From the NCBI GenBank assembly GCA_950097015.1, contig CATNEN010000038.1:34000501-34064500 (forward strand): a stretch of DNA of 64,000 bases, given 5' to 3'. A model generated the notes under the pieces. That model was not told the DNA's origin. It did no database searches and saw only the letters and a list, made by a program, of their open reading frames with translations. The DNA is from Macrostomum hystrix (taxonomy: Eukaryota; Platyhelminthes; Macrostomidae). Positions 23,697-35,480 of the stretch are shown piece after piece. The first letter of the stretch is position 1, and the number at the start of each line of letters is the position of its first letter. The position numbers and the translations under genes are program-made.

Positions 23697-26600
23697 ATGG
23701 AGACAACCGAAGAAAACGTTATTGCTGGGCACTTTCATCCGCCGATTCCACCGCGACCTGATGCTTGGTCCGCTGATTACAATTTAGTAGTTGTGAATGA
23801 GACAGCACTGACGCAGAATGGCACAGCGAATGATCCTAATAATCAAATTCCTAGCATTGACCAGTTGAGAGACTCGTTGCCACACCATGGCCCGACAGAA
23901 GAAGAAAATGGAGCTGTTACGAATGGTGAGGCTGCAGTTTCCGAGCCAGCCTGGGCTACTCGAGTTGCGCCGCCTCGGCCGCCGCCTCCGCTGTCGGAGA
24001 GGCGTGCACTGTTCAGCACCCGGACTCAGTCGGAGTGCTCGGCGCAAGGCTTCACTCGAATAGAGAGTCACAATTGTGATGGTCCGACTCAGGAGCCAGC
24101 AGCCACCGCTGCTGGATCGGCGTCACAATTTAATAGACGAACCGGTAACATACCGATCTTGTCATCGATGGGTCGAAGCTTTTCAGAGATTAAACAGAAA
24201 GCCGACAGACTGTTCGGCGGCGATCTTCAGCATCATCAGTCGCCAGTGAAGCCTAATGACGAACAACAAAATGGTCATAGATTGGCTAGTGAGCCTCCTC
24301 CGCTTACAGATGTGACACCTGTGCGGCCAACCTTAAATCAGCTGCGAGACTGCGCCCTACCGCCCGTGGTGCTGGTTCACGGCCTGTTTGGCTTTGGACC
24401 AGATGAGATGCTTACACCGAAAGGTAGATTGCACTATTGGGAGACTGCTATCGACAAGGAGACCAACTTTCACGGCCTGTTGGTTTTAGAAGCTTCTGTT
24501 GGTCCAGTTAGCTCTTATCATGATCGAGCATGCGAACTATTTGCCCAGATTGTTGGCTGCATAGTCGATTACGGAGAAGAGCATAGCAAGACGCACAATC
24601 ATTTACGGTCAGTTTTAACCTTATTAACTTCCGATTCCAGATTACTAACCTAAAATCTATAGAATGCTCGTAGATTAGTGTCCTTGCGATCGCAAGACTG
24701 GCTCGCATCGTCCACCAAGACTGAATAGCTGCAAGAGATTTTGTGCACTAAACGCAATAAGCCTTTAAGACGGCAACGACTAAAAATAAAGCCTGGCGCA
24801 TTGAACTTGAACGACCAAGGCAAAACGGACAATAGAACCTTGAGGACCAAAGCAAAGCGGGCATTAGAACCTTGAGGACCAAGGCAGTGGGGACAATAGA
24901 ACCTTGAAGACCAAGGCAAAGTAGGCCTCAGAACCTTGAGGACCAAGGCAAAGCGGACATTAGAACCTTGAGGACCAAGGCAAAACGGACAATAGAACCT
25001 TGAGGACCAAAGCAAAGCGGGCATTAGAACCTTGAGGACCAAGGCAGTGGGGACAATAGAACCTTGAGGACCAAAGCAAAGCGGGCATTAGAACCTTGAG
25101 GACCAAGGCAGTGGGGACAATAGAACCTTGAGGACCAAAGCAAAGCGGGCATTAGAACCTTAAGGACCAAGGCAAAGTAGGCCTCAGAACCTTGAGGACC
25201 AAGGCAAAGCGGACATTAGAACCTTGAGGACCAAGGCAATGCGGACAATAGAACCTTGAGGACCAAGGCAAAGCGGACATTAGAACCTTGAGGACCAAGG
25301 CAATGCGGACAATAGAACCTTGAGGACCAAGGCAAAGTAGGCCTCAGAACCTTGAGGACCAAGGCAATGGGGACAATAGAACCTTGAGGACCAAGGCAAA
25401 GTAGGCCTCAGAACCTTGAGGACCAAGGCAAAGTAGGCCTCAGAACCTTGAGGACCAAGGCAAAGTAGGCCTCAGAACCTTGAGGACCAACCAAGCAAGA
25501 TTATTAGTACATTGTGAGGCAAGACAGAAATAGAAAGACAAAATAATCAGATTTGAGTTAGCTTACCAAGGCAGAACAAATAATGCATCAAATGCCTAAA
25601 TATTATTAACCTGCCTTCCTTTCTTAGAAACGGCCGCGACTTCACTGGCAAGCCGCTCTATCCCTGGTGGAGCCAGGAGCGTCCGTTGCATTTTGTTGGC
25701 CATTCAGCTGGCGGTAATTCTATACGCCTACTGCAGCACCTGCTAGAATTGGATTACTGGGGTCGCGGCACTAATGCCTCTTGGATTAAATCTGTCACCT
25801 GTATCATGGCGCCAATGAATGGATCTACGGCTGCTTACCTGGCCGGTTGCAGCTTAGAAACTGGACTGTTTGGTCTATCTAGCCTAGTGCCGCTGCTTAG
25901 CATAATTGACACACTCGGAGCCGTTGTTGGATTCCCTGTCGCTGAAAGGCGACGCATGCTCATCTGGAAGCTGGAGCACTTCGGCTTGCAACAGGTTTGG
26001 TTACTTTTGGCTCCTAACGTAGATGTTAAATATCCTAGTGTATCTCCGAAATCCTCATTTTAATTGGTTTAAATTTTGTCTATTGGTCATTGGTGATTCG
26101 CTAAATCCCAGATCCTCATTGCTGATTAAAAAAATCCCAGATCCTCATCGGTGATTCGGTAAAATCCTAGATCCTCATTGGTGATTCGCTAAAATCCCAG
26201 ATCCTCATATTTTGTAGGCTAAAATCCCAGATCCAATATTTCGCAGGCTAAAATCCCAGATCCTCATATTTTGTAGGCTAAAATCCCAGATCCAATATTT
26301 CGCAGGCTAAAATCCCAGATCCTCATTGGCGATTCGCTGAAATCCCAAATCCTCATATTTTTCAGGCTAAAATCCCAGATCCTCATCGGCGATTCGCTAA
26401 AATCCTAGATCCTCATTGGCGATTCGCTAAAATCCTAGATCCTCATTGGCGATTCACTAAAATCCCAGATCCTCATTGGCGATTCGCTAAAATCCCAAAT
26501 CCACATATTTTGTAGGCTAAAATCCCAGATCTTCAAACATGCTTATATGTATTTATTATCCTTATAGGCAAACATTCTCAAATTGGTCAGCCGTTCACCT

Positions 26601-27982
26601 ATCCTCTTTTTCACCTGCGCTCTTGTTTAGGACGACTTCGCTGAGTTCAATCGCCTGCGTGAGCGCATTTCCGAGAGCGGCTTCCTACTTGGCGAAGACA
26701 ATCTGGCCTACGACCTCACGCTGCAGTCGTGCGAAAGGTTCAACGCGTTGGTGCCAGACTATCCAAACACTTACTATTTGAGCTACTCAGCTGTGTGCTC
26801 AACATCTACTCAGGTGCATAGCTTCGTTTACATTATTATTAAAATCAATATCGACCGACTAGCCCCAGTAGGGCCGGATTTATTACAGAAAGTGGGATTG
26901 TCGCAGCTATTGTGCGCGGGATTTGAACCCAGACCTCTCGTTTACAAGCCTGAAGTTACAAAAACATACACAACAACAACCTCCCTCCTTTACAGGTGAA
27001 AACTTTCATGGCTGCGCCCTACCTATATATGCTGAATCGCAATTTCACTGGACCCGCCGTGCCGCCCGGCTGGTCTAAACAGCGCGACTGGTTGCTTAGC
27101 GACGGCTTGGTGCCCCTAGCCAGTCAGCTGGCTCCCACTGACGCCCAACTGCCCAGGTCGGTGATCAGTTTGTCCACTCAAGACGATTTCGGTTCTAGGA
27201 GTGTGGGCAAAACGTCTACTGGTAGGTTCTGGGTTTTTTGGTCAGACAAATAAATATTTATCACTCTAGCCCTTTTAAAACCAGGTCTAACCTACCTGTC
27301 TGTGAGGGTGGTGTTGCATAGCGGTTAACCAAGGTCCCTAAGTTCGATTCCGCGGCGAGGCCACATTGAATCTGATCGCAGTCGCGAAGAGAAGGCCTGG
27401 GGGCGATGATGATGAGGGCCAACCTCCCGAGGCACTGTGAGAATGTACACTGCCTGATGGTTAGAAAGTCAGGGCAGATGTACACACATGTGCCTGCGTA
27501 CAATATCTGTGCGCGTGTGTGCTCATGAGTCAGCGGAATGGGCAGAATTGCCTCCCCGCTGGCTACGGGTCTAGTGTCCACAGATGATTTGTCCTTGCCT
27601 GCAGCCCTCCTGCAGTTTGTATTATTATTATTACTAATATTAACTGCCTGTGACGATTTCAGCTCAGTCATGGACTACCGATCCGCCTCCGCAGCAGAAT
27701 CAATTAAAGACTGGAATCTGGTACACTGATTCCATCGCTGCGGCTGCTCAGTCTGCTACTAAGCACTGGGATCATTGCGATGTGATCTGCGCTCGCGGCC
27801 TTCTATGGGAGGGCATCGTTGATCGCATCCCGATCATTAGCGACGGAGCTCAGGCTCTATTTAGCCTGGGCAAACGGCTAGGCAGTGTGCCAAAGGAGCG
27901 CGAAAGTTTCGCCCGAGTTTCAAAGTCCGAGCAGAGGCGTTTCTATGAGGCTGTCTACGCAAGGCTTAGCCAGTTAAAATGA
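23697..27982 (+). CDS. Alpha/beta-hydrolase lipase, plant/bacterial family I.5 type
   Basis: Five exons: 23697-24607, 25628-25994, 26631-26813, 26996-27221, 27663-27982; 668 residues. Likely triacylglycerol or ester hydrolase. The first ~215 residues are low-complexity and Pro/Ser-rich, without a clear signal peptide. The catalytic domain starts with the oxyanion segment PPVVLVHGLFGFG, then GPVSSYHDRACELFAQIVG and VDYGEEHSKTHNH, which are signatures of Geobacillus/Staphylococcus-type I.5 lipases and their plant relatives. The nucleophile is Ser330 in GHSAGG. Asp523 (LLSDGLVPL) and His600 (HWDHCDV) are the likely triad partners. FPNTYY-like DYPNTYYLSYS also matches plant homologues. No lid-type or secretion feature is evident. 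I do not know a vertebrate orthologue. Confidence 0.85.
24785..25495 (+). repeat. 32-bp minisatellite in lipase intron 1
   Basis: About 22 units of CCTTGAGGACCAAGGCAAAG followed by variants such as CGGACATTAGAA, TAGGCCTCAGAA or GGGACAATAGAA. The variants alternate in a higher-order pattern. Confidence 0.95.
26090..26535 (+). repeat. About 30-bp minisatellite in lipase intron 2
   Basis: Units of GCTAAAATCCCAGATCCTCA followed by TTGGCGATTC or TATTTTGTAG, about 14 copies. Confidence 0.95.
26850..26965 (-). repeat. tRNA-derived SINE-like fragment in lipase intron 3
   Basis: The minus strand carries GGGTTCAAATCCCGCGC, a good pol III B box, preceded by GAGAGGTCT. No paired cloverleaf is seen, so it is a tRNA-derived repeat and not a tRNA gene. 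Confidence 0.5.
27304..27641 (+). mobile_element. SINE-A, near full length, lipase intron 4
   Basis: tRNA-like head: A-box region TAGCGGTTAACC and B box AGTTCGATTCC near 27340. The body is shared with 62091-62453 and 32892-33245, and the tail is (ATT)n. The tail ends about 22 nt before the exon 5 acceptor at 27662, so the SINE contributes nearly all of the local intron end. Confidence 0.85.
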
Positions 27983-28420
27983 TATATTTTGGTCAGTTTT
28001 TTGCTAGACAAAATAAGGCAATCTACGCTATGCCTAGCTTGTAATATATATTGTGGTCAATATTTAGCCCGATTAAAATGATATTTAGTGATCCGTTTTT
28101 TTCTTGAAAAACCTGGCACTCTACGCTAGACATTAACTTTTCGCTAAATGCTGAAAAACCAGGCCCTCTACGCTAAAACTAGCTGTTCAAAATGTTATGT
28201 GCCCAGTTTTTTGCTTTAAGAAAATGAAAATGAGGCTCTCCACGCTCGGCTTAGCCAGCTGAAATGATCCGATTTTGTTTTAAAACAGTTAATGAGGTTT
28301 TTATGCTAGCTTTAGCCTACTGAAATCAATTTCTTTACGTCTTTCTGTTTGGATAAAATGAGGCTCCAAACCTTTCCAGTTGAAATGATTATTTATTGGT
28401 CGGTTTTTCGATTGGTGCCA
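27940..28420 (+). repeat. Degenerate repeats derived from the lipase gene 3' end
   Basis: The coding end GAGGCTGTCTACGC...GGCTTAGCCAGTTAAAATGA, plus about 35 nt of 3' UTR, recurs in diverged form with a period of roughly 55-80 bp. The clearest copy is at 28232-28273 (GAGGCTCTCC, GGCTTAGCCAGCTGAAATGA); others start near 28017, 28114, 28167, 28293 and 28362. The UTR part shares GGTCAGTTTTTTGCT-like motifs. Confidence 0.75.
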
Positions 28421-29051
28421 TTTTACTCTGAGTCTGCGCCACGGATTGAAGTACTTCTCACTACACTATTTTAACAGTTCCAATATTTTTACTTGTTAAT
28501 TTTATTTTCATTACTGTTTCTTAAAGTATATTCAAACTAATTATTTTTGGATAGTTTTTCTGTTCTAGACTTTATACTTCAAAAAACATTTGCACAAACT
28601 TCTCTTTTTACCTTTTGTCGCTATATTTTTGTGATATATAGGACAGTAACCTATTTTTAGATTGTATGTAAATGATAAAGAATGCTGTGGTTTTTTATGA
28701 AATGTTTATCCAGATTTTCTGCTCTTTCAAAGAAGCTGTTAAATAATTGAAATTTCAAAGAGTTTTTGCTGCTACAGTTTATTTTAAACAAAACAATCTT
28801 TCTGTGCATTATTATTTTGTCTGATAAACCACTTGAAGGGTTGTAACTCTCATTAGCAGGAGCTGTATCTTTACATTTTTGTTGGTGCTTTGTATCTTTT
28901 TTCCACAATAATTCCAAGTGTATTAATTCATTTTTACACTTAACTTTAAAAATTCAAACTATTTATTACTTATTTTTCTGATTATTTGTTGTCAGTTTTT
29001 CCATTATTGTGTCCATTTAAAATGATACAAAGGAAAATAAAAATTTATTCT
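28421..29051. other. AT-rich spacer, no gene seen
   Basis: T-rich DNA with only short frames; no repeat or RNA gene recognised. Confidence 0.4.
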
Positions 29052-29470
29052 CCCGCTAAAAAATAGGGATGTTTCTTTGGGTGATTCCAGTTGGAATCTG
29101 CGGTGTTTCCAGAAAAAGAAACAGCCGTACGCTGGAAACGTATTAATCGGATGATTCCATGCTTAGAATCTACCCAACTGGGCATTTTCTCGGTGCTTCT
29201 TGGTGGCGAAATGGAATCACCCAAAGAATCCTCCAGTTCGGAAGATTCCATGCTCAGAAACCGCCGAGGAATCGCCCGTAAATAATTCTCTGGTTGTCCC
29301 ATGGGCCACTGGTTCGGGTGATTCTTCGGCGGTTTCCGCACAATTTACGGTTACATCGGCTGCTTCCTGGGTGGTTTCTTTAACTCTTGCGAGATAGGGG
29401 GGATTTTGGTAGATTCCACTCCTATTTTACACAAAAACCCGCCGAAGAAGCAGCCGAATTTTTTACAGGG
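29052..29470. mobile_element. 419-bp MITE-like element, copy 1
   Basis: Almost identical to 55516-55934 over its full 419 bp. The ends form an imperfect inverted repeat: CCCGCTAAAAAATAGGGATG at the left and the complement CCCTGTAAAAAATTCGGCTG at the right, both followed by TTCTT. It carries no transposase. Target-site duplications are not clear. Confidence 0.8.
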
Positions 29471-29888
29471 CTGTTCTGTTCATATTTTTTAAAACTAACC
29501 TGAAGTGGAAGAAAATTATTAGTTTTTGCAGGTTTAAAAAAATCTTTTTTTAACTTATTAATAAACAACAAATAAAGATATTCAATTTTGTATTATTTGT
29601 TTAATTTTTTATCTCTCTGTTGTTATCAAATAGTAATTAAGACAAGACTTTATTGGTATAGTGTGAGCAATTTTAGTTTAAGTTAAATAGTTTGTTCCGC
29701 TTTTCTAATATGCCATAAGTATCACATGTTTAACTCCCTCTCCTGTATCACCTTGCATCAACAGTATAACTGAATCAACAGTTCTGCAGAAATTTTTTTT
29801 AAACAATTTCAGTTCTGAAGCGTCATAACAGTTAAAGTCAATATTAGTATAAAAAGTTTTAAAGAAATAGACAAAAACAGCAAAAGCC
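29471..29888. other. Leader region of nucleolin gene, AT-rich
   Basis: No gene seen. An acceptor-like GTTCTGCAG ends at 29789, 99 nt before the ATG, though its pyrimidine tract is weak. Confidence 0.35.
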
Positions 29889-32800
29889 ATGGTCTTCAAG
29901 AAACAGCAGGGCAAATCTGGCGCCAAGTCGCCGCTTGGCAAGCCTCAGCCAACACCGCCGACAAAGAAATCAGCACCTCCTCCGGCAGCCAGTTCTGACG
30001 ACAGCGACGATACGGACGACAGCGATGGCGGCGTCAAACAGCTGCCGGTAGCGGTGCCGCCCAGCCAATTAAAAAAGCAGTCGCCGACTAAGGCGACCAA
30101 ATCGCCAGTTGCTAAGCAGCAGACACCGGTTGCTAAGCAACAGACACCGGTTGCTAAGCAGCAGACTCCAGCAGCCAAAAAGCAAACTCCAACTGCGAAG
30201 CAGCAGACTCCGGTTGCTAAGAAACAGACTCCGGTTGCTAAGAAACAGACTCCAGCGAATAAGAAGCAAAACGCGCCTATTGCTAGCGAAGACGATGATG
30301 ATTCGGAGAAGGATGAGGATGATGAGGGCGATGATGAATCTGAAGAGGAGCCAAAACCTGTTGCTCAGAAACAAGCAGCCGTTGCTAAGCAACAGAAAGC
30401 TTCAATTGACGAGGAAGAAGACTCCGAAGAGGATGACGATGATGAGGAGGACGAAGAAGACTCCGAAGAGGACACGGCGACGCCCGTTGCTAAGGGTCTG
30501 ACTGGTGTTGCTAAGCAATCGAAAATGGACATCGATGATGATGAAGACGATGATGATGATGATGAAGACGATGAAGATGATGAAGACGATGAAGATGATG
30601 AAGATGACGAGGAAGACGATGAGGAGGAAGTGTCAAAGCCAGCCGCAAAGAAACCCGTCGCTGCTTTGAACGGTGCCGTAGTTCCAGTTGCTAAGGCGGC
30701 TCACTACCTGTTGCTAGGCAATCTGGAGGCTCACACTAGTGTGTCTGATTTAAAGAACTATCTGAGCAAACGTGGCGTAGCCTACGTAAGCGCTTCTGTT
30801 CTGGACTCGCCAGTTGCCATCCTGGGCCTATCGACCAGTCAGGACGCTTCTGCCGCATTGGCCAAATGCCAGGGCGCGCCTTACAAGAGTCGCCAGCTGG
30901 CCGCCTGCCAATTGGCTGGCAAGCCGGACCGCCTGCTGCAATTGGCTGGTAGCCAGAAGGTGCCTGGCAATACGGACACTACTGCTCTGTTTGTATCCAA
31001 CTTGCCGTTCGAGACAAATGAAGATTCGCTTATTAATCTGGTAAAGGAAAAGCTAGGCGGCCGCGCTGATGAGCTCATCTCAGCTAGGCTGTTGATTAAG
31101 AAAGGTGCCGGCAATAAGCACCGAGGCCAAGCTGTCGTCCGATTGGCTGGCGTAGCCGCCGCCCAGACCCTGCTGGAGGGCCTGTCCGGTCACGTGCTAG
31201 CCGGCAAGCCAATCAAGGCCAGCTACTATATGGCCAACAAAGAAGATTCAACAGCTGATGGCCCGGTCAAGGCTAAACCAGAGAACCAGGTTAGTCTTGT
31301 CCTTTGTGTGGTGTTTTTGGTTTTCTTTATGAGTATTAGTTTTTATAATTTATCCTAAATCGAACATCTTTCTTAGAATATTTGTCCTTTGTTACACGTA
31401 TTTCTTAGAAAACGCCTTTTCTTACACGTTTCTTAAAAAATATCTGTCAGTATATTTAGATTTTAGAATCAGAAACATGCAAGCAAGATTTCATTTTTAG
31501 TATATAAGACTAGCACACTAAGCCCCCCTTGGGAGGCACTACTGTTCAGACAAAAAAATCTTGTGTAATGCAGAAGGATAAAGCACCTGAAAGAAAACTC
31601 TATCCACTGTCTAGCAGAAGAGCCCGAAGCCTACTGGCGGTGATAGCGTCGGCTCCAACCTACGCGGCCAGACCCGGACCCTGTTGCTTAGCAACCTGCC
31701 GGCCAACGCCTGCGGCCGCGAATCGGACGCCATCAAGACCGCCTTCCCCGGCGGCGTTCGCTACGCTGCCAAGGCTAGGCCTGGCCAAGAATTCGGCGGC
31801 TGCTTTGTTGAATTCGAAACCGCCGAGGCCTGCGCCGAGGCGTTCGACAAATTCAACGGCGACAGCGAGATGGACGGCCGGCAGATCGGCGTCAAGTTTG
31901 TTGAACAGAGAGGCGGCCCGGCCCAGACTGCCAGCCATGCTAAGCCGACTAGCACTATTGGCGTGTTCAACTTGCCTTTCAGCGCTACCCCAGATTCTCT
32001 GCGTGAGCACTTCCCCGAGTCCACCGACCTATTCATTCCGAAGGATCCTGAAGGAAGAAGTCGCGGCTTCGCTATTGTCCGGTTTGAGAACGTGAGTGCC
32101 CGAGATCTTTATAGTGCCTGATTTCATGTGCTTTTTTCATTTTTGTCATATTATAGTTCATTTAAATGGTCTCTTTTAACTATCAGCTCAATCGTGTCTC
32201 TTCATTCCTCAGCTGAGCCAAATATTTTGGCTTGATCAGTGAAATTGTAAAAATTCGCATCAGGGTGTCCATAGTGGCCTATTTCCACCTGTTGTAGCCC
32301 TTCAAGGTCCAGAAGTCCGTCTAGAGGTATGTAAAGTTAGGTGACCAACGAAGATGATGCAGGCACATTCGTGTGACATGCTGATAAATTTTGAAGGCCT
32401 GGCAAGGCCGCACTGAGGCGCTGTGTTAACTCGTGTGAAGGGGTGCGTAAAGTACACTAGCGTTTATGGGAAAAATCTGACCTTCGGCAAGAAACATTGA
32501 ATATCTCGAAGTTCTGAAGAGCATGCGCAAATAAAAGTTGGCCCATGTTCTTGAGTTTCGTGTGCTTGCGTTGCTCCGTTCGGGTGCAGCACTGAAAATA
32601 GTCAGGGTGGATTCCCTCTTTAGTAGCTTCTACTTTTAATGTTTTCCTTTCACATGTTATTTCCTTCACCTGTTCTTGTCCTACTGGCGTGTTCGCCTCG
32701 CACACCAATGTCCTTGAGCTCGATTCCGCGGCGAGGCCACATTCATTTGGGGAGCAGCTGCGCAGAGAAGGCTTGAGGGCCAACCTCAAAGGCACAGCAC

Positions 32801-33720
32801 AGTGAAAGCGTATACTGTCGGACTATGAGAAAGTCTGGGCAGATGTACACACCTGTGTGAGTGTGTGCCTCTGTGTACCATAACCCTAAGCTAATAATAA
32901 TAATAATTGCAAGAGGGCTGCGGGCATTTGGTTGCACTAGATCCGCAGCCAGCGTGGAGGCAATTCTGCCCATTTCGCTGACTCCTGAGCACACACGCAC
33001 ACAGATACTGTACGCAGGCACACGCTCACACAGGTGTGTACATCTGCCCTGACTGTCTCATCGTCACTTCGATGTACACTTCACTGTACCTTGGAGGTTG
33101 GCCCTCAAGGGCGTAAATTGCACGACAACACCCCAAGCCTTCTCTCCGCGGCTGCGCCCCAAATAAATGTGGCCTCGCCGTGGAATCGAACTTAGGGACC
33201 GTGGTGCGAGAGGCAAACGCGTTAACCGCTCTGCCACCGACCCCCATAACCCTAAGTTCCTTATCGCTGCTTTTTCTTTTCTTAATCGATAGCACTTTTT
33301 TATCAACAGGAGGAAGCCGCCGCCAAGGCGATGTCGGATAACGCCGAGCTTTCCCTCGACGGTCGAACAGCTCGTTTGGAATATCGCGAAGATCGCGCCC
33401 CCGGCGAGGGTGGACGCGGCGGCTTCAGGGGTCGCGGCAGTTTCGGCGGCGACCGCGGCGGCCGTGGCGGACGCGGTGGCGGCTTCGGTGGTCGCGGCGG
33501 TCGCGGCGGCTTCGGTGATCGCGGCGGCCGTGGCGGTCGCGGCAGCTTCGGTGGTCGCGGCGGTCGTGGAGGCTTCGGTGACCGCGGAGGACGTGGTGGC
33601 GGCTTCAAGCGACCTGGCTTCGGCGGAGGAGACGGCGATGAAGACAGATTTAACAAGAAGCCCCGCATGTCCACGGACTCTGGCAATCTGAGCAAGAAGT
33701 TCGAGTCCGACTCGGATTAA
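29889..33720 (+). CDS. NCL: Nucleolin-like protein: acidic N-terminus, four RRMs, RGG tail
   Basis: Three exons, 29889-31289, 31615-32091, 33310-33720, all phase 0, 762 residues (761 with the alternative acceptor). Nucleolar RNA-binding protein acting in rRNA transcription and pre-rRNA processing. The N-terminal third has TPVAKKQ-type repeats, which resemble the TPxKK motifs that CDK1 phosphorylates in vertebrate nucleolin, then long Asp/Glu tracts. RRM1 is about 271-345 (YLLLGNLE), RRM2 365-448 (LFVSNLPF), RRM3 about 488-565 (TLLLSNLP, GGCFVEFE), RRM4 about 580-655 (IGVFNLPF, GFAIVRFEN). An RGG/GGF domain runs from about 658 to 745, and the protein ends in FESDSD. The exon 2 acceptor is an NAGNAG (TAGCAG). 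Intron 2 holds two opposed SINEs. Confidence 0.95.
32679..32910 (+). mobile_element. SINE-A, plus-strand copy in nucleolin intron 2
   Basis: Head with GAGCTCGATTCCGCGGCGAG near 32717-32736, the body with GGGCAGATGTACACAC, and a tail of (TAA/ATT)n that runs directly into the tail of the opposed copy. It lacks part of the A-box head and an internal segment. Confidence 0.75.
32892..33245 (-). mobile_element. SINE-A, minus-strand full copy in nucleolin intron 2
   Basis: On the minus strand the head reads GGGGGTCGGTGGCAGAGCGG, the A box, then TTAACGCG and a B box AGTTCGATTCC. It is a Leu/Ser-tRNA-like head. The element is about 354 bp and closely matches 62091-62453. Confidence 0.85.
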
Positions 33721-34670
33721 GTGGTTCAAAAGTTGGAGCATTTTCTGAATTGAAGATAACTCATGCCAACCATTTGATTTGCACCCAACGCCACGAATCA
33801 AGGAAAATAGTTAAGCTTTAGTAACCTGCCACTGCTTGCAGATACCAACGCCCTCATACCCTTCCCGGCCCTCGGTGTACACTCGCTCTTATCCATTCGA
33901 TCAATCCCTACCCCACCCTCAGATCTTATCGACCCGCTCAATCCCTACCCCGCCCTCAGATCTTATCGACCCGCTCAATCCCTACCCCGCCCTCAGATCT
34001 TATCGACCCGCTCAATCCCTACCCCGCCCTCAGCTCTTATCGACCCGCTCAATCCCTACCCCGCCTTTGGTGAACACTTCCCCTACCCAACCTATACCCT
34101 CGCCATGACCAAGCTTTTGACTAAAGCAACCTATAAACAGTTGAAAAATGTTTAGGTTACATTTTTTTATTCTAAAAATACATATTTTATGCGTTGTGAA
34201 TTAAACCATCTTTTTGTTAGTTAAAGTTGAGAGGCAAATTTCGTTCTGTTTGGTTGAGGTTTTAATTTTGAATTGCAGACTTAAACAATTGTCAGCAGTT
34301 TTTTGGCCTGCGTTTTTTATGCCTTTGTTTTGTCGCTGTGTGCGCTGCATTTGGACTAAATTTAGTTTCCACCTCTTTGTGTGTGTCCCTATTGCTGGCC
34401 TTTTTATGCAGGAAAATGCAGTTTTTTATTGCAATTCAAAAATGTATTTATATATATCGGGTAATCTGTTTTTTTATTAGCTGGGTCGCATTTATTTTTG
34501 TCTAATTAACTTAGATTAAATAAGCACAGTAAAAATGTTACTTTTTTGTTATACGGAAATTACGTAGCGATTTTGATCATGAAATTTAACAAACTGCTTC
34601 TAATATTAATTCTCTGCGATATTGTGTGCAGTAGTGTGATTGACAAAAATTCTAATCAGTATGGATTGTA
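33721..34670. other. Nucleolin 3' region with short minisatellite
   Basis: Probable 3' UTR and spacer. It includes the 36-bp array at 33885-34070; the rest is AT-rich with no gene seen. Confidence 0.4.
33885..34070 (+). repeat. 36-bp minisatellite after nucleolin
   Basis: About five units of CTTATCGACCCGCTCAATCC plus CTACCCCGCCCTCAGA. The array edge has GTGTACACTCGCTCTTATC, matching the array at 34919-35396, so the two are related. Confidence 0.9.
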
Positions 34671-34675
34671 CCTTC

Positions 34676-34681
34676 AATAAA
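34676..34681 (+). terminator. AATAAA, possible nucleolin poly(A) signal
   Basis: First plus-strand AATAAA after the nucleolin stop, 955 nt downstream. A long 3' UTR would be needed. Confidence 0.4.
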
Positions 34682-34918
34682 AATAGGCGACATTGCGATT
34701 CGTTCACTTGGCACAATAAGTGTGTTCCGCGACGCTTCGAGGACAAAGTGGTTTTGGATTGAAAAAGATATTTGTTTTTGTATTTTTGTTCGTTATTTAT
34801 ATCTCTTCTGCAACTAGTTTCTTGATTCTTAGTGTAAGTGCATCTATAAAATAATTCTTACCTAAAAGATGGGGGTTATGACTTTGCAAAAGCTACAATT
34901 GCACAGCATTGCACAGCA

Positions 34919-35396
34919 CAGCCCTCCACCCCTACCCAGCCTGAGTGTACACTCGCCATTATCGACCCCACCACCCCTACCCAGCCTGAGTGTACACTCG
35001 CCATTATCGACCCCTCCACCCCTACCCAGCCTGAGTGTACACTCGCCATTATCGACCCCTCCACCGCTACCCAGCCTGAGTGTACACTCGCCATTATCGA
35101 CCCCTCCACCCCTACCCAGCCTGAGTGTACAATCGCCATTATCGACCCCTCCACCCCTACCCATCCTGAGTGTACTCTTGCAATTATCGACCCCTCCACC
35201 CCTACCCAGCCTGAGTGTACACTCGCCATTATCGACCCCTCCACCCCTACCCAGCCTGAGTGTACACTCGCCATTATCGACCCCTCCACCCCTACCCAGC
35301 CTGAGTGTACACTCGCCATTATCGACCCCTCCACCCCTACCAAGAGTGAGTGTACACTCGCCACTTTCGACCCCTCCACCCCTACCCAGCCTGACT
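34919..35396 (+). repeat. 45-bp minisatellite upstream of BLVRB-like gene 1
   Basis: About ten and a half near-identical units containing CAGCCTGAGTGTACACTCGC and CATTATCGACCCCTCCACC. The 45-bp length keeps all three frames open, creating spurious 15-residue-repeat ORFs on both strands. Confidence 0.95.
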
Positions 35397-35480
35397 AATG
35401 TGTATACTTCGTTTTTTATCATGTTAAAAATTTGCTTTGCAGTTGACATTTTCGTCCAACGAGAAGTACGTCTAGTAAAA

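Noticed and set aside
26900-26950. tRNA gene, judged by a good B box; similar motifs at 27340, 33200, 46570, 60510, 62400
   Set aside because: No complete cloverleaf or paired acceptor stem; repeated bodies and (ATT)n tails identify SINEs.
33064-33801. Minus-strand 245-codon Ala/Thr-rich ORF
   Set aside because: Shadow of the RGG-coding exon of nucleolin plus an intronic SINE.
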